Shown piece by piece: positions 22,777 to 29,398 of a stretch of 42,373 nucleotides of DNA (position 1 is its first letter; each line of letters starts with the position of its first letter). The DNA lies in the IMG/VR virus record IMGVR_UViG_3300035670_000472, positions 1 through 42,373 of that record. One strand, given 5' to 3'. Source of the stretch: a virus. A program made the position numbers and the translations under genes. The notes below the pieces were generated by a model. It made no database searches. It saw nothing but the letters and a program-made list of their open reading frames with translations, and was not told the DNA's origin.

Positions 22777-22873
22777 TATATTCTTTATACTAAACTTTAC
22801 TGTCACGCTTCTTTTAATGAAATATGGTCTTACGAGGTATACAAAATATGAAAAAAATGGTAATGATGATTGA
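22748..22873 (+). CDS. Small membrane protein
   Basis: 41 residues from ATG 22748, overlapping the end of the previous gene and the start of the next. Long hydrophobic helix (LLILSIFSIFFILNFTVTLLLM), then a basic tail. The overlaps support translation, but the ORF is short. Confidence 0.5.
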   Translation: MGLLILSIFSIFFILNFTVTLLLMKYGLTRYTKYEKNGNDD

Positions 22874-23042
22874 CCCGCCTTCTGGTTGGAAGTATGGATT
22901 CCCTAAGGTTCTACCACAGAAATTTGATACCTGGGAAGAACAAAGGGACTGGTTATTGTCTGAAGGTTATCCTCAGAGAGAAATCGATTTGTGTGGTGAC
23001 CATTTCTATTGTAGATATTGGGAACAGGAGATTGATGAATGA
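22848..23042 (+). CDS. Conserved phage hypothetical protein
   Basis: 64 residues from ATG 22848. The opening MIDPPSGWKYGFPKVLP is a recognisable phage motif without known function. The C-terminal part has W-x-x-x-R-D-W and two cysteines. ATGA-coupled to the next gene. Confidence 0.7.
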   Translation: MKKMVMMIDPPSGWKYGFPKVLPQKFDTWEEQRDWLLSEGYPQREIDLCGDHFYCRYWEQEIDE

Positions 23043-23401
23043 AAGTAGTCATTAATACAGAATTTGGTGGATTTGGTTTGTCTAATGAAGCATTTGAATT
23101 ATTGCTTCAACGAAAAGGCATTGAGTATGAAGTCGTGAAGGGCAAGACCTTTGGTTTTGAGCGTGAGAGTTTCTATGTCAAAGGCCATGCAGGCGATGAC
23201 AATTTCTATCTCTCGGATTATGATTTCTATGACAATCGGTCGGATGCAGATTTAGTGTCGGTCGTAGAAGAACTTGGTGAGTCTGCAAATGGTCATGCTG
23301 CAAATCTAAAAGTCGTAGAGATTCCCGATGGCATTGAATGGTTTATCCATGAGTATGATGGTCGAGAACATGTCGCAGAAAGGCATCGAACATGGACATA
23401 A
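23039..23401 (+). CDS. Conserved phage hypothetical protein, MKVVIN..GGFGLS family
   Basis: 120 residues from ATG 23039 (ATGA). MKVVINTEFGGFGLSNEAFELLL is the start of a widespread phage protein family, ending in IPDGIEWFIHEYDGREHVAERHRTW. It is not a known enzyme. It often occurs with other small genes in early regions of T4-type phages. Confidence 0.8.
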   Translation: MKVVINTEFGGFGLSNEAFELLLQRKGIEYEVVKGKTFGFERESFYVKGHAGDDNFYLSDYDFYDNRSDADLVSVVEELGESANGHAANLKVVEIPDGIEWFIHEYDGREHVAERHRTWT

Positions 23402-23625
23402 GAATCGATGGTTTGAACGATGAACAATGTCGATTGCTCGATTGTATTTGGGCGATTGGCGATAAAGAAGAATTCGAAAGCTGGTACTGTACCTTGCCGT
23501 ATCGAACAATGCAGGAAGTGGAATCTTTGCTTGAGTTACTAAGATACGAAATGATGGAGAGATATTTGGATATGGACTCTCTATCTACGGCTCGGGCTTA
23601 TATTGATAACATACGAAGTTGGTGA
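23392..23625 (+). CDS. Conserved phage hypothetical protein
   Basis: 77 residues from ATG 23392, overlapping the previous gene by 10 bases. Helical and acidic, with IDGLNDEQCRLLDCIWAI at the start. A familiar phage type with no known role. Confidence 0.7.
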   Translation: MDIRIDGLNDEQCRLLDCIWAIGDKEEFESWYCTLPYRTMQEVESLLELLRYEMMERYLDMDSLSTARAYIDNIRSW

Positions 23626-23633
23626 GTGGATGA

Positions 23634-23666
23634 TTGCCGCAATTTGTGGTAGTCTTGTGTTATAGT
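23634..23666 (+). promoter_or_regulatory. Class 2 promoter (TTGCCGCAA, 21 bases, TATAGT)
   Basis: TTGCCG at 23634-23639 followed by CAA; TATAGT at 23661-23666, spacing 21. ATG 23696 follows with TGGAG at 23682-23686, so this one has a short leader. Confidence 0.5.
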
Positions 23667-23695
23667 AGTATTTCTTACATTATGGAGTGATTGAA

Positions 23696-24232
23696 ATGAA
23701 AAGTCTTGTAATTGCGTTGTTGGCAGTATCTCTCTCAGCCTGTTCTACTTTTGGTGACAAACGAGTAGAAGGTCCTGAATCGGTAACTGCTGAGTTTATG
23801 GGCGGTGACCTGAAAGTAAAATTCAACAAAGATGGGCAGTTTGAATCTCTACAATCAGCCGGCACAGCACGGGTAACATCTTCTCTGCCTTCTGCAACCG
23901 AAGAAGCATTTATTGTTGCAACGATGCGAGCCAAGCAACAAGTCGTTGAGTTTATGAAGAATGAACTAGAAGGCGACAAGTTTACAAATACAGCAACTGA
24001 TTCTCTGCAAAAGAGTCAGGCGTTCTCTGGTTCTGCAAATACTGAAGTGAACTCAAACATTGCATATCAAGTGCAAGAGAGTATTCGTTCAAAGTCTAAG
24101 GCGATTCTGCAAGGTGTCTATGTCGAGTCCAAAAAGTTTGACACGGCAACAAATACTGTGCGAGTGGTTGTAAAGACTGGCACCAAAGATATCGAAACTG
24201 CAAAACAGATTCGTTCATTGATGGGTAACTAA
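23696..24232 (+). CDS. Lipoprotein, LPP20-like
   Basis: 178 residues from ATG 23696 with TGGAG ten bases upstream. A lipoprotein signal ends in LSAC (lipobox, C16). The mature part begins with a strand region, then has two features of LPP20-type lipoproteins: an Ala-rich helix (EEAFIVATMRAKQQVVEFMKNELEG) and SKAILQGVYVESKKF, followed by VRVVVKTG. It is probably anchored to the outer or inner membrane and coupled to the next gene by TAATG. Possible roles are host-surface modification or exclusion. Confidence 0.7.
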   Translation: MKSLVIALLAVSLSACSTFGDKRVEGPESVTAEFMGGDLKVKFNKDGQFESLQSAGTARVTSSLPSATEEAFIVATMRAKQQVVEFMKNELEGDKFTNTATDSLQKSQAFSGSANTEVNSNIAYQVQESIRSKSKAILQGVYVESKKFDTATNTVRVVVKTGTKDIETAKQIRSLMGN

Positions 24233-25176
24233 TGAAACACATTCTACTGGTTCTGGCATTCATTTGCCAGCCAGTGTTTGCGTTTTCTTCCTTTGATGCA
24301 ATTCATTTGGTCTTCAAAGGCATTCATTTTCTCCATGCTGATTCAACACCAAAAGAAATTGTTGTGTCTGAAATCGGCATGGGTAAAACGCAAACCGAGG
24401 CTGTCGAGAATGCATTACAATTGGCAATTTCAAAAAGTATTGGTGTTCTGATTGTATCAGACCAAACAATTGAAAATGACCGAGTGATACGAAATTTAAC
24501 AGCAGCATATTCTTCTGGTGTTGTCAATTCATATACGATTGATTCATGCACAAAAAATGAATATGTGACATGCAAAGTAACCGCAAAGATATCGCCATGG
24601 AATTTTATTCGTAAACTACAGGGCGATTCACAAACAATGCAGGTGAACGGCGATGATTTGTTAATGCAACACCGTTCGGCTCAGGCGACAATGATTCAAC
24701 GAAGAAAGATTGCAGAATACTATTTCTCACAAATTCGAAATGTTGGTCTGGATGCAAAAATTCGTGAAGTGAAGATTCTGCCAAGTAACGCCAAGGCTAA
24801 ACTTGCAATTGAATATGAAGTAAAATGGAATCCTGATTACAAGAAAAGTATGATTGCATTCCTTGAAAAACTAGAGAAAGATACCGAAGGCGAAACGAAC
24901 CAAGAAGTTTACATTCAATGGGGACCGACAGGATTTTTTGAGAATCGTGTGAGAATCAATACACAGGATCCTTATTTGAGGCAGATGATGTTGAATTATC
25001 TTTTCGCACCCATCGAGGTCAATATAGTTGAATTAGGAATTTGTGAACGATTTGACCCGCCAGAAGATGTTTTCAAAATCGATTGGTATGGTTTCCGTAA
25101 ACAAAAGGTAATTGAGATTGATTCTCAAAAACTAGTAGGAATACGCAAATTATCGGCATCGACCACATGTAAGTAA
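24232..25176 (+). CDS. Exported protein with FlgT/CsgG-like N-terminal domain
   Basis: 314 residues from ATG 24232. A signal peptide of about 18 residues ends VFA. The next 100 residues (EIGMGKTQTEAVENALQLAISKSIGVLIVSDQ, SGVVNSYTIDS..YVTCKVTAKISP) match the pattern of periplasmic FlgT or CsgG-like folds. The rest has a beta-rich lobe with WGPTGFFENRVRI. The two genes form an operon with the lipoprotein before them. Curli-type (CsgG/CsgF) genes are known from some myophages of marine Methylophilales; relatedness is not shown here. Confidence 0.6.
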   Translation: MKHILLVLAFICQPVFAFSSFDAIHLVFKGIHFLHADSTPKEIVVSEIGMGKTQTEAVENALQLAISKSIGVLIVSDQTIENDRVIRNLTAAYSSGVVNSYTIDSCTKNEYVTCKVTAKISPWNFIRKLQGDSQTMQVNGDDLLMQHRSAQATMIQRRKIAEYYFSQIRNVGLDAKIREVKILPSNAKAKLAIEYEVKWNPDYKKSMIAFLEKLEKDTEGETNQEVYIQWGPTGFFENRVRINTQDPYLRQMMLNYLFAPIEVNIVELGICERFDPPEDVFKIDWYGFRKQKVIEIDSQKLVGIRKLSASTTCK

Positions 25177-25243
25177 GTGTTCACTAACATAGTTGTTTTT
25201 ATGCAACAAAGTGCTTGACAAATGCCGATTTATGTTATATAAT
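25173..25243 (+). promoter_or_regulatory. Class 1 cassette: inverted repeat, short stem-loop, promoter
   Basis: GTAAGTG-TT-CACTAAC at 25173-25188 (one mismatch) lies over the upstream stop. GTTG/CAAC with loop TTTTTATG follows at 25192-25207. Then AGTGC, TTGACA at 25215-25220, spacer 17, TATAAT at 25238-25243. The downstream gene has a normal leader with AAAGGA. Confidence 0.8.
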
Positions 25244-25275
25244 AGTCCCATCGAAACTGAGAAAGGAACTATATC

Positions 25276-25653
25276 ATGGCTTATATGAATCAAGACAAAA
25301 AGAAAGTGATTGCTGCGAAACTGAAACCCGTGCTGAAAAAGTATGGCGTGAAAGGGACGCTGTCTGTTCGGAATCATATGGCAATTGTGCTAAATGTCAA
25401 ATCTGGCAAAGTTGATTTCTTTAATGATTATGGTGATGTTGAAGATGCGAAGAAGTTTGGCATTCAGGTCAACCCATATTGGTTTCACGAACATTTTACT
25501 GGTAAGGCAAAACAATTTCTTACCGAGGCATTTGATGCGCTGAAATCTGCTGGTTACTATAATAATTCGGATGCACAAATCGATTACTTTGACACCGCAT
25601 ATTATTACGACATCAATATTGGTAAATGGAATAAACCTTATGTTTGCGAATAA
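25276..25653 (+). CDS. Conserved phage and bacterial hypothetical protein
   Basis: 125 residues with AAAGGA upstream. The pattern YMNQDKKKVIAAKLKPVLKKYGVKGTLSVRNHMAIVLNVKSG, with DYFDTAYYYDINIGKWNKPY at the end, is common in T4-type phages and in bacteria. No established activity. It starts a four-gene run with overlaps. Confidence 0.75.
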   Translation: MAYMNQDKKKVIAAKLKPVLKKYGVKGTLSVRNHMAIVLNVKSGKVDFFNDYGDVEDAKKFGIQVNPYWFHEHFTGKAKQFLTEAFDALKSAGYYNNSDAQIDYFDTAYYYDINIGKWNKPYVCE

Positions 25654-25858
25654 TGTTTTGAAATGGGTTGCCACGGCGATTACTTTAATGGGGTCGCTGT
25701 GTGTTGCTCTCTCAATAGACCCTCTGAATGTGATTCTATTGAATATCGGTGCCGCAATGTTTATTGTTTGGGGTTTTCGAATTAAAGAAAACGCAATTGT
25801 GGTTGTGAATAGTGGCCTTTTGGCAATCTATGTCTTTGGTCTAATGTTGAGGATTTGA
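25640..25858 (+). CDS. Small multi-pass membrane protein
   Basis: 72 residues from ATG 25640, overlapping the previous gene by 14 bases. Three hydrophobic helices: WVATAITLMGSLCVALSI, VILLNIGAAMFIVWGF and IVVVNSGLLAIYVFGL. Similar short proteins occur in other T4-type phages. Function unknown. Confidence 0.65.
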   Translation: MFANNVLKWVATAITLMGSLCVALSIDPLNVILLNIGAAMFIVWGFRIKENAIVVVNSGLLAIYVFGLMLRI

Positions 25859-25860
25859 AA

Positions 25861-25989
25861 ATGATTAATCTTGTTATTGGTTTTATTCTTGGTGTTACGG
25901 TTGCGACTGTCGGTTTTTCTGGCGTTGCAAGTTTTGCTGATAAACAAATTGACTCTGCTAAAGAAGTCATTCGGGAAAATGTAAAATGA
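25861..25989 (+). CDS. Very small membrane protein
   Basis: 42 residues from ATG 25861. One membrane helix (INLVIGFILGVTVATVGFSGVASF) followed by a charged helix. ATGA-coupled to the next gene. Confidence 0.6.
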   Translation: MINLVIGFILGVTVATVGFSGVASFADKQIDSAKEVIRENVK

Positions 25990-26201
25990 TGAATACTGTT
26001 TTTGCTATGTTGATTGTTACGGCATCTGGTAATGTTACCGAAGCATACAATTTCTCCAGTAAAGCAGAGTGTGAATCGGCCGCATTTCGTTTGCAAGTGA
26101 AGGCGGTGTGCGTAGAAAAGAAACCTGTCAATGTTGAAGTTGAAATGCAAAAAATGATTTCGATAATGAAGGCAATGCAAAATGAACTCAATAAAGATTA
26201 A
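25986..26201 (+). CDS. Small exported-type protein with SKAEC and VCV cysteines
   Basis: 71 residues from ATG 25986. Short hydrophobic start (VFAMLIVTASG), then AYNFSSKAECESAAFRLQVKAVCVEKK, then a Met-rich helix. Two cysteines about 15 residues apart. Shares its layout with the proteins at 514 and 16724. Related proteins with this SKAECE pattern are common in T4-type phages. Confidence 0.7.
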   Translation: MMNTVFAMLIVTASGNVTEAYNFSSKAECESAAFRLQVKAVCVEKKPVNVEVEMQKMISIMKAMQNELNKD

Positions 26202-26346
26202 GTGCAGTAAACCTAGGAATTTTGTGGCAAGGGATTTGTTAAGTGTTAAATACCGAATGCGTGTAGCACAAAATAAAAAGAAGTATGACAGAACACGGGA
26301 CAAGTCCTCGCTACGAAAGGAATTTTATGTCGGAGAAAAAATCTAG
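26182..26346 (+). CDS. Small basic phage protein (KPRNFVARDLL type)
   Basis: 54 residues from ATG 26182, overlapping both neighbours by about 20 bases. KPRNFVARDLLSVKYRMRVAQNKKKYDR is a common phage pattern: a strongly basic small protein that probably binds nucleic acid. The out-of-frame overlaps at both ends show tight packing. Confidence 0.7.
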   Translation: MNSIKIKCSKPRNFVARDLLSVKYRMRVAQNKKKYDRTRDKSSLRKEFYVGEKI

Positions 26347-26716
26347 CGACTTTGATGGTATCTATTTTTTGCCTGGTGATGATGAAGGAGAGCTCGAGCT
26401 TTCCTTCTTTGATTTTAAGGGCGACATGGCTGGCGGTAAACCAATCAAAGTATCAGAAATTGGGCACATGTATCACATTGCCTTTTTCAAAAAAGATGAA
26501 AATGGTAAGCCAAAATTTGATGATGCGTTTGAAGCAATTCTTGCCGACCCAGCAACATGGATTGAAAATCTTGTCGGTGCAGGTATCTATGGTTGTGCGA
26601 TAAGGAAAACGGAAAAGTCCTCAGATTGGTTCGATGATTACCTACAAAAGACAGTAGGTCATGTTAAGATACAAGAAATGATAGGAAGTTTGAAGTCAAT
26701 TTTAGATAACAAGTGA
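26327..26716 (+). CDS. Hypothetical protein
   Basis: 129 residues from ATG 26327 with AAAGGA upstream. Beta-rich first half with acidic loops (FLPGDDEGELELSFFDFKGDMAGGKPIKV), then helices (WFDDYLQKTVGHVKIQEMIGSLKSIL). No family recognised. Confidence 0.65.
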   Translation: MSEKKSSDFDGIYFLPGDDEGELELSFFDFKGDMAGGKPIKVSEIGHMYHIAFFKKDENGKPKFDDAFEAILADPATWIENLVGAGIYGCAIRKTEKSSDWFDDYLQKTVGHVKIQEMIGSLKSILDNK

Positions 26717-26725
26717 GAATATATT

Positions 26726-27304
26726 ATGCCTAATTGGTGCAGCAACAGTATTACGGTTCGTGGTGAAAAGGAAGACCTCGATAAATTTGAATCCTTTCTG
26801 AATGAGAAGGATGGCAAAGAGTGGTTTGATTTCTTTCTGCCATGTCCACAAGAATTGAAAGATGGTGGGCCTGTAGGATTTTCTGCTGAGCCTGATGAGA
26901 ACGCAAAAGCACTTATAGAAAAATATGGTGCATCTGATTGGTATTCATGGTCAGTAAATAATTGGGGTTGTAAATGGAATTGTGATGCACAAGATTGGTC
27001 GAGAGATGGTGATGGAATCTCATTTTGGTTTGATTCACCATGGGGACCACCAACGGAACTCTATTCTTTTATTTGCAATGACACCGATTTCGATGTAGAG
27101 GCTGAATATCACGAAGAAGGTATGGCATTTGTTGGTCGTTTTATTGATGGTGAAGATGAATCGTATGAATATTCTGATGTTGAATCATTAGATGAGATTC
27201 CTGATAGCCTTGTTGACAATTGGGGTCTGCGTGAAATGCTTGAAGAGCGTGCAGAATGGGAAAATGAAGACGAAGATGATGAGGAAAATGAAAATGACAA
27301 GTGA
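26726..27304 (+). CDS. YubB/Api92-like protein with ferredoxin-like domain
   Basis: 192 residues. MPNWCSNSITVRG is the hallmark start of YubB/Api92-type proteins, which adopt a ferredoxin-like fold. The middle (FFLPCPQEL, WYSWSVNNWGCKWNCDA, WFDSPWGPP) fits the same family. The C-terminal 60 residues are strongly acidic, ending in a Glu/Asp/Asn repeat. Function of the family is not known to me. Confidence 0.8.
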   Translation: MPNWCSNSITVRGEKEDLDKFESFLNEKDGKEWFDFFLPCPQELKDGGPVGFSAEPDENAKALIEKYGASDWYSWSVNNWGCKWNCDAQDWSRDGDGISFWFDSPWGPPTELYSFICNDTDFDVEAEYHEEGMAFVGRFIDGEDESYEYSDVESLDEIPDSLVDNWGLREMLEERAEWENEDEDDEENENDK

Positions 27305-27569
27305 ATTTGATACAAAAGAAGGCCGTGAGTGGTTGCGTGGTCTTTTGCAAAGTGAAAAAGTTACGGTTTTGTTCACCAAAAAAGATGGATCCGAACGAAA
27401 ACTGATTTGCACTCTCAAAGAAGACAAAATTCCGAGCGAAAAATCGCCGAAAAATTCAGGAAAAGCAAAATCTGAAGATGCAATTGCAGTTTTTGACTTG
27501 GAAAAATCTGATTGGCGCAGTTTTCGGTTTGATTCTGTGAAAAAAGTTGAATTTACTCTTGGAGAATGA
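27294..27569 (+). CDS. Conserved T4-type phage hypothetical protein
   Basis: 91 residues from ATG 27294, overlapping the acidic tail of the previous gene. Beta-rich: KVTVLFTKKDGSERKLICTLKEDKIP, then VFDLEKSDWRSFRFDSVKKVEF. Common in aquatic T4-type phages. The fold suggests a small SH3-like barrel, but this is an inference. Confidence 0.7.
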   Translation: MTSEFDTKEGREWLRGLLQSEKVTVLFTKKDGSERKLICTLKEDKIPSEKSPKNSGKAKSEDAIAVFDLEKSDWRSFRFDSVKKVEFTLGE

Positions 27570-27573
27570 TAAA

Positions 27574-27891
27574 GTGGCAAAGAAAGACAAGAAAAAAAGT
27601 GAGTTGAAGCGGTTCTCAATTGAAACTGTCTCTACTTTTTACGAAGTGAACATCGTTTTTGCTGAAAATGAAGAAATGGCGAAGACAATTGCCGCACAAA
27701 CCGACTACAATGTGTCAAAATGGCTTGGATCACAAGTTATCAATGTGCGTGAAGCAAAAGACAAAGACATTGAACGATTCAAAGAGACTGATGAATACTT
27801 TTTCGAAGGTGCCTCAGCGATTGATGATGAAGGAAGTCTTGTCTATACAGATTTAGAAGGCAATTTCGTAAGACACAACGATGCGTTTTGA
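27574..27891 (+). CDS. Conserved phage hypothetical protein
   Basis: 105 residues from GTG 27574 with GGAGA upstream. After a Lys-rich start, LKRFSIETVSTFYEVNIVFAENEEMAKTIAAQ resembles a small alpha-beta domain. The C-terminal part is acidic. Last gene before the terminator and tRNA cluster. Confidence 0.65.
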   Translation: MAKKDKKKSELKRFSIETVSTFYEVNIVFAENEEMAKTIAAQTDYNVSKWLGSQVINVREAKDKDIERFKETDEYFFEGASAIDDEGSLVYTDLEGNFVRHNDAF

Positions 27892-27901
27892 AAAGTTTTT
27901 A

Positions 27902-27909
27902 CATAAATA
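27902..27909 (+). promoter_or_regulatory. Late promoter-like word upstream of the tRNA cluster
   Basis: CATAAATA, one mismatch from TATAAATA. A 25-codon ORF (27915-27992) follows at once, then the terminator at 28018. Transcription from here into the tRNAs would have to pass that terminator. Confidence 0.35.
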
Positions 27910-27914
27910 AACTT

Positions 27915-27992
27915 ATGACTCAAATATTACTCACTCCAACATGTTTATTAACACTTCCAAGAGAAAATTGGATGCCAGGGGTTTGTGTGTAA
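27915..27992 (+). CDS. Possible very small ORF after a late promoter word
   Basis: 25 codons (MTQILLTPTCLLTLPRENW and on), ATG six bases after the CATAAATA word. No Shine-Dalgarno. It may be a real peptide or chance. Low certainty. Confidence 0.25.
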   Translation: MTQILLTPTCLLTLPRENWMPGVCV

Positions 27993-28017
27993 TTTTTCGT
28001 AATACTGAATTTTAATC

Positions 28018-28053
28018 ACAAACCCCCTCTCGAAAGACAGGGGGTTTTGTTTT
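28018..28053 (+). terminator. Rho-independent terminator before the tRNA genes
   Basis: AACCCCCT and AGGGGGTT form a strong GC-rich stem around a CTCGAAAGAC loop, followed by TTGTTTT. It separates the hypothetical gene block from the tRNA cluster. Confidence 0.85.
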
Positions 28054-28055
28054 AT

Positions 28056-28129
28056 GCCCTCTTAGTTAAATGGTATAACAGTTGATTTGTAATCATCTAT
28101 TGGCAGTTCGATTCTGTCAGAGGGCACCA
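28056..28129 (+). tRNA. tRNA-Thr (UGU)
   Basis: Acceptor GCCCTCT pairs with AGAGGGC, then A and an encoded CCA. Anticodon loop TTTGTAA gives TGT (reads ACA). T-arm with TTCGATT is present. One mismatch in the anticodon stem. 74 bases. Confidence 0.85.
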
Positions 28130-28136
28130 GTTTTAT

Positions 28137-28214
28137 CCGAGTTTAGCGCAGTCTGGTTAGCGCATCTGCTTTGGGAGCAGAGGGTCGGGAGTTCGAATCT
28201 CTCAACTCGGACCA
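28137..28214 (+). tRNA. tRNA-Pro (UGG)
   Basis: Acceptor CCGAGTT pairs with AACTCGG, then A and CCA. Anticodon stem TCTGC/GCAGA with loop TTTGGGA gives TGG (reads CCA). T-loop TTCGAAT. 78 bases. Confidence 0.88.
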
Positions 28215-28229
28215 ATTAAGGAGAAGAAA

Positions 28230-28277
28230 ATGTCAGTAGAAGAATATTGGCAATGGATTCGTGGTAATGTACAGTAA
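28230..28277 (+). CDS. 15-codon ORF between tRNA genes with a strong ribosome binding site
   Basis: ATG 28230 has AAGGAG nine bases upstream; the peptide is MSVEEYWQWIRGNVQ. It lies between tRNA-Pro and tRNA-Glu. Either a real small peptide, a leader for the downstream tRNAs, or a remnant of an inserted gene. Confidence 0.4.
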   Translation: MSVEEYWQWIRGNVQ

Positions 28278-28283
28278 ATTAAT

Positions 28284-28358
28284 GCACCGTTCGTCTATCG
28301 GTTAGGACACTCGCCTTTCACGCAAGTAAGAGGGGTTCGATTCCCCTACGGTGTACCA
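28284..28358 (+). tRNA. tRNA-Glu (UUC)
   Basis: Acceptor GCACCGT pairs with ACGGTGT (one G-T), then A and CCA. Loop CTTTCAC gives TTC (reads GAA). One mismatch in the anticodon stem. T-loop TTCGATT. 75 bases. Confidence 0.85.
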
Positions 28359-28369
28359 ATTTTTATAAT

Positions 28370-28454
28370 GCGACTGTGATGAAACAGGTAAACATAGTGG
28401 ACTTAAAATTCACCGGCGAAAGCCTTGCCAGTTCGATTCTGGCCAGTCGCACCA
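28370..28454 (+). tRNA. tRNA-Leu (UAA)
   Basis: Acceptor GCGACTG pairs with CAGTCGC, then A and CCA. Loop CTTAAAA gives TAA (reads TTA). The long variable arm (CCGGCGAAAGCC region) makes it class II, as expected for Leu. 85 bases. Confidence 0.88.
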
Positions 28455-28455
28455 T

Positions 28456-28531
28456 ACGACCGTAGCTCAGGGGATAGAGCATCTGCCTTCTAAGCAGAGA
28501 GTCGCAGGTTCGATTCCTGCCGGTCGTGCCA
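28456..28531 (+). tRNA. tRNA-Arg (UCU)
   Basis: Acceptor ACGACCG pairs with CGGTCGT, then G and CCA. Anticodon stem TCTGC/GCAGA, loop CTTCTAA gives TCT (reads AGA). T-loop TTCGATT. 76 bases. Confidence 0.9.
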
Positions 28532-28536
28532 GTTTT

Positions 28537-28612
28537 GGGCGAGTAGCTTAATGGTTAAAGCAGGGTACTCATAATGCCTTGAGTGTGGGTTCAATTCCTA
28601 CCTCGCCCACCA
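28537..28612 (+). tRNA. tRNA-Met-like (CAU)
   Basis: Acceptor GGGCGAG pairs with CTCGCCC, then A and CCA. Loop CTCATAA gives CAT. The G1-C72 pair argues against an initiator tRNA. It is probably elongator Met; an Ile tRNA with lysidine-modified CAU cannot be excluded. 76 bases. Confidence 0.85.
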
Positions 28613-28617
28613 ATAAT

Positions 28618-28695
28618 GCACATGTGGCAGAGTGGTCAAATGCAAGAGCCTGCAAAACTCTAAAATCACTGGTTCGAATCCAGTCATGTGCTCCA
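28618..28695 (+). tRNA. tRNA-Cys (GCA)
   Basis: Acceptor GCACATG pairs with CATGTGC, then T and CCA. Loop CTGCAAA gives GCA (reads TGC and TGT). One mismatch at the foot of the anticodon stem. T-loop TTCGAAT. 78 bases. A cysteine tRNA stands just before the cysteine-repeat gene cluster. Confidence 0.85.
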
Positions 28696-28721
28696 TTAAA
28701 GATGTTGCAACAAAAGTCGAT

Positions 28722-28729
28722 ACTAAATA
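28722..28729 (+). promoter_or_regulatory. Late promoter-like word before the exported-protein cluster
   Basis: ACTAAATA followed by a 68-base leader to ATG 28798. The same variant stands before the genes at 5634 and 13461, so the exported-protein cluster may be expressed late. Confidence 0.45.
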
Positions 28730-28797
28730 ATACCTTGTAGTACATTATTTTTTCTGTGAGTTCGTTATGCTCTAAACTACAGGAAAGATAAATTCAA

Positions 28798-29397
28798 ATG
28801 TTAAAAAAATTAGCCGCAATCGTTATGATGACTGCGACTGTTTCAGTATTCGCACAGGCTATTGTGACTGAATCTACATCCAATAGCACAACAAACAGTA
28901 ATTCGAAATCCGAGACAACAGTAAAATCTCCACCCCCATCGGCCATAGCGCCATCAATCAACACAATGAACAACGATTTATGCACGGTCGGTGTTTCTGG
29001 TGCAGCACAAACACAAATTCTTGGTATTGCAATCGGTTCCACATTCCGTGATGAAAATTGTGAGAGACTTAAACTTGCAAAGAATCTTTATGACATGGGC
29101 ATGAAAGTTGCCGCAGTTGCAACTCTCTGTCAGGATGAAAGAGTTTTTGTTGCAATGTTAAATGCAGGCACTCCTTGTCCAATCAATGGCAAAATTGGTG
29201 CTGAAGCCAAGAAAGACTGGGACCAAAAAGACTTGTCTGCTGTTGATGCAAACAAGAAACTTGGTACAACTGGTTTCTATCGTGCGCCAGTTAACATTAA
29301 AGAAGAACCAAAAGAAAATAATACTAACAACAATCAATCCTCTTGCAATGGTTATACGGGCAATGATCCAATCGTAAGAGACCGAATGGGATGCTAA
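28798..29397 (+). CDS. Exported cysteine-containing hypothetical protein
   Basis: 199 residues. Signal peptide of about 20 residues ends VFAQA. A Ser/Thr/Asn-rich linker follows, then a conserved-looking domain (DLCTVGVSGAAQTQILGIAIGSTF, NCERLKLAKNLYDMGMKVAAVATLCQDERVFVAMLNAGTPCP), then a polar tail ending in two cysteines. Similar exported proteins occur in aquatic myophages. Probably periplasmic, disulfide-stabilised. Function unknown. Confidence 0.7.
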   Translation: MLKKLAAIVMMTATVSVFAQAIVTESTSNSTTNSNSKSETTVKSPPPSAIAPSINTMNNDLCTVGVSGAAQTQILGIAIGSTFRDENCERLKLAKNLYDMGMKVAAVATLCQDERVFVAMLNAGTPCPINGKIGAEAKKDWDQKDLSAVDANKKLGTTGFYRAPVNIKEEPKENNTNNNQSSCNGYTGNDPIVRDRMGC

Positions 29398-29398
29398 A

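Noticed and set aside
28537-28612. Initiator tRNA-Met
   Set aside because: It has a paired G1-C72 end, while bacterial initiator tRNA lacks this pair.
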